Part shown: in pieces, positions 52,301 to 64,000 of the stretch
Layout of the letters: the number at the start of each line of letters is the position of its first letter
Numbering within the stretch: position 1 is the stretch's first letter
Source: Tubiluchus corallicola
Taxonomy: Eukaryota > Priapulida > Priapulimorpha > Priapulimorphida > Tubiluchidae
Assembly: GCA_030141605.1 (NCBI GenBank)
Contig: JAQGDQ010000002.1
Location: 2,891,001-2,955,000 of the forward strand
Direction of reading: 5' to 3'
DNA length: 64,000 bases
The notes under the pieces: model-generated
Told to the model about the DNA's origin: nothing
The model's input: the letters and a program-made list of their open reading frames with translations, nothing else
The model's database searches: none
Translations under genes and position numbers: made by a program

Positions 52301-54363
52301 TTTAGTTAAAGTTTCTTAGCAAAATATCTGAGGTTATTGCACCAAAAACAACACAAATTATGCGTGCAAGACTGTTCAGAAAGCGAAAGATTATTTCGGC
52401 ACGTCATTTTCATATTTTTTTACTTTTCCTTCTTTTCGCGAAAACGAAAGAAGGAACAATTTGCTACGAATTTTATGAATAATAAACATGTGAAGCTTAG
52501 AAGTTACAAAATGCTACCAGAATAATATAAGTTTCGCTTGAGCAGAAATTACAAAATTAAGCAAAAAAGCTTCTTGGCCTGAAGAATATTTCGAAACGAC
52601 CCACAACACGTGTGGCTTTTTCCAAAATTGAAAGTACAAGCATAAAATTGTGAGCATGTATTACATTGTTCACCGTTATCACAACCACCCTCCCCTTTCG
52701 TGGACCCCTTATCATCCCGCACTGGCCATTCACAACCGTATTGGTCCGCCAAACTGTGTTTATTCGGCTCTGTAAAACACTTGTTCAACTGGAAGCCTTT
52801 AAATGCAGTTAATGTTTTTCTATCCTTCTCTAGTCAAGGGTCAAGGGTGGTCTCAAAATGTGCTTTGCGTGACGGTATAGTTGCTGATACGATAGACACA
52901 AGAATGCACAAATCAACAAGCACACCGTAAAGCGCTCATTGTTTTCGACCGGTTTCTAATGTCAGTTATCAGACAGTGAAAATTTTAATGACCATAGCAC
53001 AAAAGATTACCATTTAAGTTCACATAAATGTCAAACTTGGATTTTAAATGTATCGCCTCTTAACAAAACGTACTTAAAATATTCTTCAATTAAGAAAAGG
53101 AATTTTAATGTACTCAGAAAATACTTTTAGCTGGCTTAAGAAGAAATAATAATAATTCAATTTCAAATAATTAAGTGACATTTATGAAAGATCGCTTTTG
53201 AATTACATAATTCGAATTTTGTTATTGTCGTGGTTTCATCATACCCTAATAATCCGCAAAAAACTCGTGAATTTTTTCAATTACGCGTATAGCGCAAAAA
53301 CAAACAATTTACAGTCACAAAATATTTTAACACGTCAAAACAATACAAGCAGTTCTAACAACATAAGAAAATTATTCCTATCAACAAGAATTGGAACCTT
53401 TTGTATTTTCTATTTGCGATTTTTTCCGTGAACCGCATATTTGTATTTAGAGATTTTTTGTGTTTTCTTTTTTCTCTTCCATCCGAAAATAGCACATGAA
53501 ACGTTGTCTTTCAATTTCTCAATTGTGATATTTTTCATTGAATCTTATTTGCAGAATCTTAAGCAGAACCGAGCCACTTTGGTGCTATAATCCAAGATTT
53601 TGTTTCAGTTCCGCATCACTTTTATTGATGGATACATAAATTCGACAATCCAGAAATCCCCGAGACCTTTTTGTCATTCCAAAGCCAAGTAGTCCGTTCG
53701 GGGGCATTTAGACTTTCTGTCACTGTTGCACTGTCAATTTCTTTTGAACCAGAATTGCTAACTTTAACAACAAGCTAAGTAAATAACAACAATGAGTGTG
53801 CTTACAGGAATAATGAGCTAAGGAGTCAAAAAGTTGAAACGTTAGAAAGGACTTTCATTGGACTGAAAACAATGCATAGAATAATTAATAAATCAGTAAT
53901 CAATTTCTTAGTTAGACTAATGCAAGATTTGAAGACGAATAAAAAACTACTAATGGGATACCAAGCTAAGAAAGCAAGGAGTTAAAGAAGCACAAAGCAT
54001 AGTCTTCTTTGTTATGTTGGCGGTTAGCTTTAGCATGCAGTAAAACACTGAAAAGCTGTAAAAAGTGGCGCCAGTTCCATGAAGTGTATCTTCTCACATG
54101 TTCCAGCGGTACACTGGATCAAATCTCTAAACATATCCTGTTTTTAAACAGCTGTGAACAGATAAACGACAATTTACTACAAAATAAGATTCTTCAAACC
54201 CACAGGACCCATGTGGGTTTGAAAATTTGGCAGCCATGTCACTCTAAAAGAAAAACTGTCAGAATACATCAATAAAATACTCAAATGTTTAATAAATATA
54301 AAATTTGAATATGGTAGAGTTGCAATGTGGTGAGATTTTGGGTAAACTCAAACGTAAGGACTG

Positions 54364-54440
54364 ACGATGATTATTATGATGATGACAATGATGATGATGA
54401 TGTTGACGACAAAGACAACAACAACAATAATAATAATTTT
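54364..54440. repeat. GAT/GAC then AAC/AAT triplet repeat
   Basis: The triplet run explains the Asp/Asn-rich stretch of the local open frame, which is not taken as a gene. Confidence 0.8.
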
Positions 54441-57129
54441 AGCGTGATTAAATTTAGCACTTTTGCAGTTTGCAGTGATGAGCAAACCAAATGGATCAAC
54501 AAAAAGTGTTGCATTTTGATTAGACTGCTTCCAGTTTTTCTGCTCAGTCGATCAATGAGAAGAAACCCGATTATGGGTGAGAGAATCGACAGAAAAATGT
54601 TTAGAACGCATCAGAATCAAATCCATCATCATACAGTCCGATTGCACAAACAGGATATACTGCATCAAAAAGTCGAATCACTTGTCCATATATTGCGATC
54701 TGGTCCTAACGTGATCTGACATACGAAGCAGGTCATGCGTGGATTTTGGATTTTCTTCCTTGTCTATTTATTTCATTCGTTTTATTTTCCTACACATTTA
54801 CAATGGCGTACAATCAAGTAGCATTGAAAACAGAAATAAAGTTCAGAGAAAATATGCTACAAAAACCTTTAAGAAAGCAACGTACCTCGAAATGAAAATT
54901 TACATTTGCTTGAAATGAGTGAAAATTACGTGACATTTATTGAAACTTTTGTTTTAATCATTTCACTGTTATCTTGTTTCTTTGGAAAACAACAACTACT
55001 ATTACTTGTTTCTTTGGAAAATGCTCATTTAACTATACCACATTAGTCAGAATCAGTGCGAACACAAGAGCACACCTTTTACATATTGACCTGAGGGTGA
55101 AGCTGATTTATTTATTCACCAACCGATATTCACATTGTGGCATTATCGGCTCTCATGCAAAGAGCTTTTTAATCTTTTATGAACAGAATGGAAGATATTG
55201 CACTGGAATTATAAAATCGAATTGTTTGCGTGGTGTGACGTTAGCTGCTGACTCCCATCGGTCGACATAAGAGCATTTCTCGCTTTTTGGAGAAGTAGAT
55301 AATGCGAAGACAAAGTAAAGTCTCACTTCTCAGGGGAGAGATAAGCTGCTTTTCTCGCAATGCAGTTGCCAAACAGCTCGGCTTCAGTCACGTGACTATA
55401 TATTAGCACTACAATGAACAGGCTTTTCTACCCGTATAGATTAAGTTTCCAAAGCAGTTGGTTTATTTTATTGATTTTGTCGCAGTAAATACGGCAGGTG
55501 CAACTTTGGGAAAGTTTATAATATTGCAAAAACAGTTGTGTGATGCAATTGTAAAGACATTATTACATATGGCCTTAAAAACAGTAATAGACTAGCCACT
55601 TTACTAGATTATGACAATTAAAAAATTTTAGAGTTTGCCGCTATAACTAAGATACTTAGGAAAATGAATTACAGCAAAGGATCACTGAAAACACAACACA
55701 TAACACTTCAGGTGACTGATAACGGCCCCCCTTACTTAACTTATCGAGAAGTTATATTTGTCAAGAAGTCTTGTTATGAGCTGGGTGACCATGTCGTTTT
55801 TCTTGCTAGAAAGATTAGTAACTAACTAAACAAATAATGTTCACTACAGTAGTAGATACAACAACCTTAACACCCCGGAATATGTAGATTTCACAGAAAT
55901 AGCATCACTCGCTTAGTATTCTTGATCCCAGTGTTGCTTCTCACAGTCAAAGCTTTGCCTTCAAAATTGTCTGCTACCGAATTCCGCCCAGTATACGGAA
56001 GACGTAGCATAAGCGTTAAGAAAGGGTATTCATAGCATAATTTGTTGTTCGGGCGGTATAATCGCCTGTCGGGCTGTCAATCGCAAACTGTAATTATCTA
56101 GGATAAGAAGAACGTCTTCTTTGTGTTTTCCCCCACTTTAAATTTTACCACAAATTATTGCAGACGACAGGTAGGCACATAATAAGCAATCACAGCCACC
56201 ACGTAGGCGATATTAAAATAGTCAAATTTCTTCTTGAGGCTCCTACATTAGGTTCTCATGGGAATAATTTCGGTCGCAGAAATTTTGAAAGAAAAACTAT
56301 TCACAAAAGGTCTTAAGTAGCAAATTGAATCAGTACACGTCATGCGTGTGAATGATATCGTTCTCAATGTTCGCAACACGCCACAAATAACATACAAATC
56401 ATAAAGTTGTAATTCGTGAGTACATTATGAGCAAATAGCGAAGCAAGTTACCCAAAATAGGTTGCTTTTGACACGTGTGCAAACTCAAGTGGTAGCAGCG
56501 TCCTATAAAGGGTCAAAGACACAGTGTACACGATTTTTAATGTTTTTTACCATTAAAACAATGCGCTAAAATATGCACGCAATTTACTTAACATATAAAC
56601 AAATACATGGGATTAAAAAATTAAACGTGAAAATATTCTGAATTTAGCCCCACCAAAGCACTATCGCATTTGCTTTTGTCGGGGACGTGCAACCCTTCTT
56701 CACTAATAAGCTTTCGAAGCTTCAGATCGCAAGAACACACACGTATCATCTTCCCACTCTAGCCAATTCCACGGCATTTTATAGGATTCCATGTCTGTTG
56801 CGCCGAGATAATTCAGTTTGCTTCATGTAAAGTATACGTACAAGAATATAATAAGATTGAAAGTCTGAAACGAAACGAATATACATATTTGCAAATCGTA
56901 TAAGGCACCCATAATAGAAATTTAACCCTTTAACTGTATCTGTCACGAAAATTTACACCTAAAGGTTAGAATTTTGATACGTAAAATCATAACTATCGTC
57001 TTTACTCCTAATTCAGTGTAAATAATTATAAGTTTAACTTGCCTATATTATGAAATTACCAAATTACTGAGCATTTGACCCGCCGTTTGCATTTCTTAAT
57101 GCATTTAATGTACCATTACTAGTCGGAGG

Positions 57130-57750
57130 AATGTTTGCCAAGTGAAAATGTTTTAAATTTAGGAGTTGTGTTTGATGAAAACATGACCATGAAGGACCAT
57201 GACCATAACATAATTACGTAAAAGATCACATTTTCTGTTAAAACTTATCAGGCAAATTAGAAAGTATCTTGCTGCCAGTGCAGTTCACTCTTTTGCGTCT
57301 TTTAATCTTGACTATTGTAACTCATTGTCGCAAAGTCGTGTTAAGCAAGCTGTTACTAAACTACAGACTGTTAAAAATTGTGCAGCAAGAGTAATTACTC
57401 TCTCTAATAAGTACGATCTTTTAATTTCTTTCTCCTGGTCACCAGTAACTCATAGGATACAATTCAAAACTGCTATACTAACCTTTAAGTGTCTTCATGG
57501 TTAAGCATCTATAGCTACTTAAGCGAACAACTTCAGGAATAAACCAGTTCATACATCAAGATCATCTAATCAACATTATCTGCAAGTTCCCCGGATAAAA
57601 ACCAAGACTTTATGCACTAGGATTTTTCACATGCTTCACAAACTGAATGGATTAATCCGTCATTAAAGGTTAAACTGTGTAAAGATTTAACTACGTTTAA
57701 AAAGGCTCTGAAAACCCATTTGTTTGCGAACGCTTTTAAATTAGAGTCAT
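57130..57750 (+). pseudogene. CR1/L2-like LINE ORF2 C-terminal remnant
   Basis: Across frameshifts and stops, typical late-RT and C-terminal LINE segments appear in order: NLGVVFDENMTMKDH near 57165, a DYCNSL-type site near 57311, a region resembling QNCAARVITLS near 57380, SPVTHRIQFKTA near 57440, TFKCLHG, and LCKDLTTFKKALKTHLF before a stop near 57750. The reverse-transcriptase core is absent, so this is a 5'-truncated dead copy. Confidence 0.75.
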
Positions 57751-60319
57751 AGATGTTCTTAAATTATGATATTATACCGATTTTTTATGAATATAGTTTC
57801 CAATTAGTTCTCTGTATCTTTTAGCTTGTGTGACCACTAAACACTTACGTATTTTAGATTACGTTGTACGGTGCAACTGAAAAACATTCCATAACTATAA
57901 TTTTCATTGGGCTGCTTTGTTATCCGGAATTCTTTTAATGGAGCCTATAGCAAGCTTTAATGAAGCCAGTCTCTCAGACAATGATTTCTCGGATAATGAT
58001 GTCACAATCGATGCAACAGCAATCAACGTCAGGCAGAAGCAACCAGATACTTATCATATTCTCGTCCATTTTACCGGATCGAGAAAAATCGTCCATCAGA
58101 CGACGGATTGCCGCAATCAACCCCGTATTATATTTTCCCGTACGAATGCGGACAAGTTGCAGGATCGCAGCTATTTTATTACAGGGGTGGGCTGCAAAAA
58201 GAAGCAAATTTACTGTTAATAATTACACATGAATGTAAGACTGCTATACATAAGAAACGCTACAGGAAAGTTAAGGAAACAAAAACCCTTTCTCGACGTT
58301 TTTAAGGTAGCACATTATACAAGAAACACTTTATTACAGTATTCGATAAGCGGTCTATAAAACTTATCTTCTCACTACTTTAAGTAGGTGACTTAGGTGT
58401 GAACAAGGTCAATTTAACTGCCATCGTTAATACAAAAATGAGTTACCTTTACAATATATAACATATAGGAAACTATGACACTTGACATTTTATGGTAAGA
58501 GAACTAAACATATGAACTGTATCTAAAAATATATGCGTATCTCGCCAAGTTGATTAAGTAAAAATTTTAATATTAAACTATAGTTAACAAGTTTTTAAAT
58601 GAATTGCATTAGTATGGTCCAGTTTCTTAATAACCACACTTAGTTACTTTTAGTGAGAACATTCAAAATTATTCAACAATGCAACGAACATTGGTGAACT
58701 CACAAATACTAAGTGCAGAACCCCCAAATGTCCAATTTAATCGTTTCCAATTATTATTTTGAAAATACGGATGTGAATGAAATATTCGTTAAAGGAGGCC
58801 CGTTTCTTCAGTTTTGTAAAACACATTTACAAAGCTATATGCGCAGACCATTAGTGAGACTGCAACAGTTATTACAGCAGCCATCTCAGCAATTTCATGT
58901 TTTTGCGAACAACAAAAAGCTTTTGGACGCGTCCATAAATTGCTTCCTTGCCACGCTGACAGAACTACACGGCAGTTACAATAATCATTGTCTTTACACA
59001 CGCGTGACAGCACTACCACACCCCTTCATACGAATGAACGTGATTCAATACCGAGCTAGGAAGCCATGAAAAGGTTTTGTTTGCTGTTATTTCAGAACCA
59101 GATCGAGTTTCTCTGGTAACTTGTTTGTGGTTAAACAGTGATGATGGACGAGAGACAAGCTGATTGCAGCAAGGCTCAAGACAAACACATTCATTCCACG
59201 ATATGCTGATCATGTTTCACGCTCTAGCTATCGAAAGAAGCCCGTTGATGCACACTGTGTGTATCAATGCATATTACTCATCATTGCAAAATATATGCGT
59301 TACAAATGAACAAAATATTTAAAAGAGCTGCTAACGAATCCACGACGATGGCGAATTGACAGACTGTAAACCAAGATGTGTTTTGAACCAAGACATAGTG
59401 CGTAAGCCGCACTTCTCTGTCAATTTGCCAAATAAGCTTTCCACTAGTTAAATAATTAGATAAATAATTGTTAGTATTTTCAGCAGAGGCGGATATCTTG
59501 GCTCATCTGAGAGAGCTGCTGAGTTGGTCTTCCGATTTTTATTTTTATTCTCGTCTGACTTTTTATTCCGATAACACAATTACGTAATCAATCAACGCCT
59601 CCTAGGCATTTACAAACAGATGGGCGAAACTAATTAATACATGTAGATAATTAGTTGTTAACCATTAATAATAGATAGTAACTGTCGCAACCCATAAATT
59701 AATAAATACCACCGAGAAAATGCAGAGATCTGCATAAGCTAGCCAGCACATTCATTAGTTGGAAATGCCTATTCATTATTTTTCGTTAGTGGCCGGCAGA
59801 AATAAGCTCTTTAAGCAAGACAATGCGTGAAGTGTTTGCGCATTAACGATCGATGGTGGCTATGATATTTGTCATAAGATACATGTGGGGATTTCATATA
59901 AGATAAACCGTAATATATGTACACCAACTCTTCTTTTAATCGTTACCATATAAGACGGCAATAATTACTCTGAATAATTAGTGCTAACTTTATTATAGTT
60001 CGTCCGTGCAAAAAATAAAAAACAAATTTATATATGCCTTTATAATTTCACTTTGGCGACTTCTAAATAAACTACAAATAAGTCAACAATGGTCGTTAAA
60101 AGCTGTGCTTTATACCCAACAAGTTTTCGTTGCAACTCTGCTTCCACCTAGTCTATCTATTCATTTACAGAAATGGAATGTGGTCATTGGTTGTTCTCGT
60201 TACCACAGACGGTCAGAAATTATGCTCTTGGCCGCTTCCGGTCTTTCAAATAAAGCCATTCCGCAAAGGCTGCTAAGTGTTCTATATGCTAGTTATGTGC
60301 CAAAGCAATAATTAAAGGA

Positions 60320-60855
60320 CAAGGAATCATTTTTCATAAATAAATCTCAAAAATTTCATTTTGAAATTTTGTATCACCTACATGCTGCATTTGCGCGCAG
60401 AACTTGTATTAGCAGCAACGCTGTACAAAACTTGCAAATTTAAACTCACCACAGGGCCGTTGTGTGTGGCCATTTTAACGGTAATGCTTTTGAAATAAGT
60501 TTAGATACCATTGCGTAAAAATAGAAAAGATAATTTGAGCATTTGGAAAAATAAGCACACATTTCACTAACTACTTTACGCTGTCAGTAATATCAATAAT
60601 GTGGTTTTTTTTGGTGAGCCAGTAGCGCACATTGAGATGGTAATACACTGTCGTTTTACCAGTTGGCGGAATATTTGAAATTATTAAGAATTTTCTATTC
60701 CAATTACGTTAGTCTTTCAAACAGGTAAATGTAATCAGAGAATTAAGCGCAGCAGATATTACATTCTCTGGCGTAATGTATATATAACTTTGTATGGAAA
60801 GTTTTTTGGGACGTACTTTAAAATTCCTTTTCCTCCCTATTAAGCTTGCCTACGT
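60320..60855 (+). repeat. Dispersed repeat REP-A, copy 3
   Basis: The longest 5' match is to copy 1 (a TTTTGTATCA block and a TGCTGCATTTGCGCGCAGA-like block). It carries an extra ~38-bp hairpin-like insertion around 60736-60770. Confidence 0.7.
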
Positions 60856-62906
60856 ACATAATAGATTCTCTACAGGGGTTGTGAATTTGTTAAGTCAAAT
60901 AAAGTAGTGAGCCTGATGAGCCTGAGCGGTCAGAGAGTGAGACCCAGAACTTATACAGGCTATTATAATACGGCGACAACCTAGCCATTGGACAGACCAA
61001 GCCAAATAAACCTGTAATGATAGCATTAAGACAAAGCTTCACTATTTTCACTTAGCTTATAGACGTTTTTGTAACAGTTAGTATAGTAAAATCATTATCC
61101 CAAATATCCTGACTTCCCGATTAAACCATTATTAAAAAAATAATAATAAAATCGCCTGGGATACTCAGAAATACAGGCCCATCCTCCCGAAAAAACTCTT
61201 CACCTCCCCCTCTCCCCTACATGTAGTAGATCAAAACTGACAATAATTCTATTTACAGTTTGGTCACCAGCACATTTAATAATTTTATTCTTTGTGTTCT
61301 CAATTGTTAAATGATTAAAACAATGATTGTGCACTATGCAGCTAGTCAAACGTTATCATAAATGCGAGTCTTCTATAGCTCTACTAAACATCACCAGAGT
61401 AAGCATAACAGACGCTATAACGTATAAAAACATTCAAAAGCTCAAGTTGCTTTCAAGAAATAAGTCTAATCAGCACAAAACCTGCCAAGCAGTTGGTTTA
61501 TAGCTTGAGTAAAATCGATGAGGAAAGCGGTAATTGGCGCGATACAAAAGCTTGTGAGATTGACCACGCCGCTTGCGCTCTGTTTTCTACCGCATAAACT
61601 TTAAAATGAAGGCAAATTATGGGCTCAGTCGATAATTTACACGTAGCTGTAACCCTCCGATAGCTACAGATTAAATACAGTAGTACTGGGCTTTAAAGAA
61701 TTTTGGTACATACGATTTGCAGTCTGTGAACTTGGAAACAAAATATATGAAGTTGGGAACCACATTTTCATTGCTGTTGTTTGACATTTAATCAACTGTA
61801 GGGAAATAGGGAAATTTATCCCTGATAAATCACGAAATACTGCGACTAGAAAATTAACACTTAGGTTCCAAGAGTACGCTAATGGTCAGCATAGTTAAGT
61901 ACAACCAAGCGACATTCGTATTAAAACTCATTTTAAGCCTTAAGCAAGGAAAAATCTAATTTCGCAACTTGTGTGTTTTGACTCATATTCCTAATTCCTG
62001 TTCCTACTTCGTTTTAGATTTTGATTGAACCTGAGAAGCTGAAAATTTTCAAACTTAACGACGCTCAGTTACCAGAAAATTTGATATTTATGTTTTATAC
62101 TATTGCGTAATAGTGAAGCATTACACATAAATAAATTGTGATGTCAATAGTGAAATAAAAAATCAGTGCAGCCTTTTGTTTACCTAGTGCTTTTGACAAT
62201 CTCTCGTTAAGGTTAACAGAGACCAAACCGCATGTTGAAATAGTAAAACTACAGTATTTTGATTTAGCCTGTCTATAACTGCTATACACTGCTCAGCATA
62301 CAGTTACCTAGGATGAATCCTAGTTAAAGTCTGTGATATGAATACGAAAGCTGCAGGGGATGATGAATTTTTAATCAGCCGACCAGAGTGGTTACATTGA
62401 CGTATGAAGCTAATATTACAAGCGTTCTTGATGTTCACATGTCACAAGCAGTTATAATAACAGGATCGGTTGTGGTAAATTTATATAATCACGCTACAGA
62501 CGCTTACATTATTAATCATGTGCGCAATGACACAACTTGTAATACTTGCTCAACCTTATATTGGTTATCCTGGAGTATACACGTGCAAAACATGCAAATA
62601 CGAATGCTTCGCTAGTTACTGCATAACGTCATCAGATAGGCCTATACCTTCCAAGTACTTATGCTACTTTTTTATTACGAGAAAAAACTACTGGTACGTA
62701 TAAATGCAGAATTGAACTTAGACTCTGCCTCCCAAATGTATATATATATATATAGTCTGCGACAAGTTTTGGGTATCATTAGCGTTTTAGATTCTTAAAC
62801 ATAAATAACATTGTTTTGACTGTAGGTCATAATTTTGGAATTATTGGAATACATTTGAATTTCGGAATATACCGAATTGTGTTTATTTAAGTACCGATTT
62901 GGTGGC

Positions 62907-63203
62907 AATACTACCAGGGCCTATTTCAGCCTAAGCGAGGCCCGGGGAAGTGGGGTATGTGAGGCCTCCTCGGGGGGGGGGGGGTTAAGCGCAGGGGGGC
63001 GGGTGCCACCATGGTTGGCGCCCAGAAAATTTTTGAACTGCTAGAACGCCGGAGAAGCATTTTCGAAGAGAAAATACGGAGTTATACAATATGTTCGGAT
63101 AAATAAAAAAAAGTAATGTTACCTCGGCGCGAGGCCCCCCTGGAGGGTGAGGCCCCGGGGAAGTATCCCCACTTCCCCCCTTGAAATAGGCCCTGAATAC
63201 TAC
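62907..63203. mobile_element. hAT-type MITE with 8-bp target duplication
   Basis: A 281-bp element at 62915-63195 has 14-bp perfect inverted ends (CAGGGCCTATTTCA) and a perfect 8-bp target duplication AATACTAC (62907-62914 and 63196-63203). Both the CAGGG start and the 8-bp duplication fit the hAT superfamily. Subterminal regions continue the inverted similarity (GGGGAAGTGGGG and CCCCACTTCCCC, GAGGCC blocks). The interior is GC-rich with G runs and no coding frame. Confidence 0.9.
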
Positions 63204-63739
63204 TGCATTAAAAATATTTGTAATAACTTTGTCACGCTGGACCCAAACTTTACAACTCTTGTGTTATTCATCTCTTGTATTATTCTACACCAAACTTGCC
63301 ATAGTGTTTACCGTCTGTAAGCATCACACGCAGATAAATAGCAAATGAGATAACAAGCATAATATTAGAAAAACGACAAAAGAAAAGTCAAGCACAGAAA
63401 GAAAGCATGCAAAGAATAGCCGGGAGACGAAATGCACCGCTGTGGAGTGTTCAAACAAACATCTGTTTGCTTGGAGACTGCTAGCCCTTGAAATGAAGAG
63501 AAAAGCACTTAGATTCTGTAAACATTGTAGATGGTCAAGTCAAGTGCTAGCAGTTCTAAAGAAAAAGGCCACTATATATGTGAAACTTATCACAATACTT
63601 GAGATCGGTTAGTTGGTCTTTATTGGAACATATGCTGCGACTTAAGCAGGGGCAAAATTGACTGTAACGTCATTGTAAGTGTGATGCAGAGAGGTGCAGT
63701 TCAGGTCAGGGAATTATGATATATGGAGATATTATAACG

Positions 63740-63810
63740 AACGTAGAGAAAGAAAGAAATAGCAATAGAGAAGAGAGAGAAAGACAGGAAGAGAGGGAGA
63801 AGGGGTGCAG
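63740..63810. repeat. GA-rich simple repeat
   Basis: An imperfect GAAA/GAGA tract. Confidence 0.85.
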
Positions 63811-64000
63811 TACAACAAAGAGGCTACTAAGCAAAGAAAAGTAGAGCCAAAAATAAAAATAAATGTATAACAAGATTCAGTTTTTGAAATAATCCTCTTG
63901 CCATTTTGTTTTGTTTTTTTAAAAAATATGTATAAAAAATATACTTGCGACATTTCATAATTCATAATAAACTGATTATTTAAGTTAGAGACACTATGTT

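Larger units (their letters stand above)
32813..64000. other. 31-kb region without a recognised gene
   Basis: TMTC2 exon 2 starts with a split codon, so an upstream exon must exist. I found no sequence here that reads as the expected short exon ending in a YDDS-type motif with a donor. The region is therefore most simply intron 1 or 5' flank. It holds microsatellites, REP-A copies, a LINE fragment and a MITE, listed separately. Open frames are short, mostly overlapping on both strands, and none resembles a known family. Confidence 0.6.

Noticed and set aside
52549-52788. Cys-rich 79-codon minus-strand frame
   Set aside because: Cysteines are not in a known spacing and nothing nearby suggests splicing to other exons.
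54600-54640. Minus-strand LYDDGF reading as TMTC2 exon 1
   Set aside because: There is no donor after DD and no hydrophobic N-terminal segment before it.

Overview
The window reads as AT-rich nuclear DNA of a metazoan. The genes have spliced exons with GT-AG borders and long introns. The families are animal ones: TMTC2, a GT31 glycosyltransferase and a THAP-domain protein. Much of the rest is transposon-derived. The species cannot be fixed from the sequence. The full-length retrotransposon belongs to a Ty3/gypsy clade (Gmr1-like) first described in deuterostomes, which hints at, but does not prove, a deuterostome.

Layout. 0.4-9.4 kb is a repeat-rich stretch. It holds one copy of a dispersed repeat (here REP-A), a THAP-domain gene enclosed by near-perfect 70-bp inverted repeats (1.7-3.5 kb), and a decayed LINE with another inverted-repeat element inserted in it (5.5-8.7 kb). 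From 11.8 to 32.8 kb the minus strand carries eleven exons of a TMTC2 orthologue, an ER protein O-mannosyltransferase with TPR repeats. Every exon border was checked for frame continuity. The first coding exon, with the catalytic DD motif, was not found and probably lies beyond 64 kb. Nested head-to-head in the last TMTC2 intron is an intronless-CDS beta-1,3-glycosyltransferase on the plus strand, with a TA-flanked transposon in its 3' region. The 12-kb intron between TMTC2 exons 2 and 3 contains an apparently intact 8.07-kb LTR retrotransposon (20,734-28,806). It has a 5-bp target duplication, a tRNA-Leu primer site and a single 1618-aa Gag-Pol frame in which integrase precedes reverse transcriptase.

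32.8-64 kb has no recognisable gene. It holds GA microsatellites, a tandem duplication, two more REP-A copies, a CR1-like LINE 3' fragment and a GC-rich hAT-type MITE with a perfect 8-bp duplication. It is most simply TMTC2 intron 1 or upstream DNA.

The most unusual items are the Gmr1-like element with its SCAN-like capsid, the mosaic and strongly A/G-biased difference between its two LTRs, the THAP gene between inverted repeats, and a cloverleaf-forming tRNA-Lys-like sequence at the centre of a small inverted-repeat element (10.3-10.6 kb).
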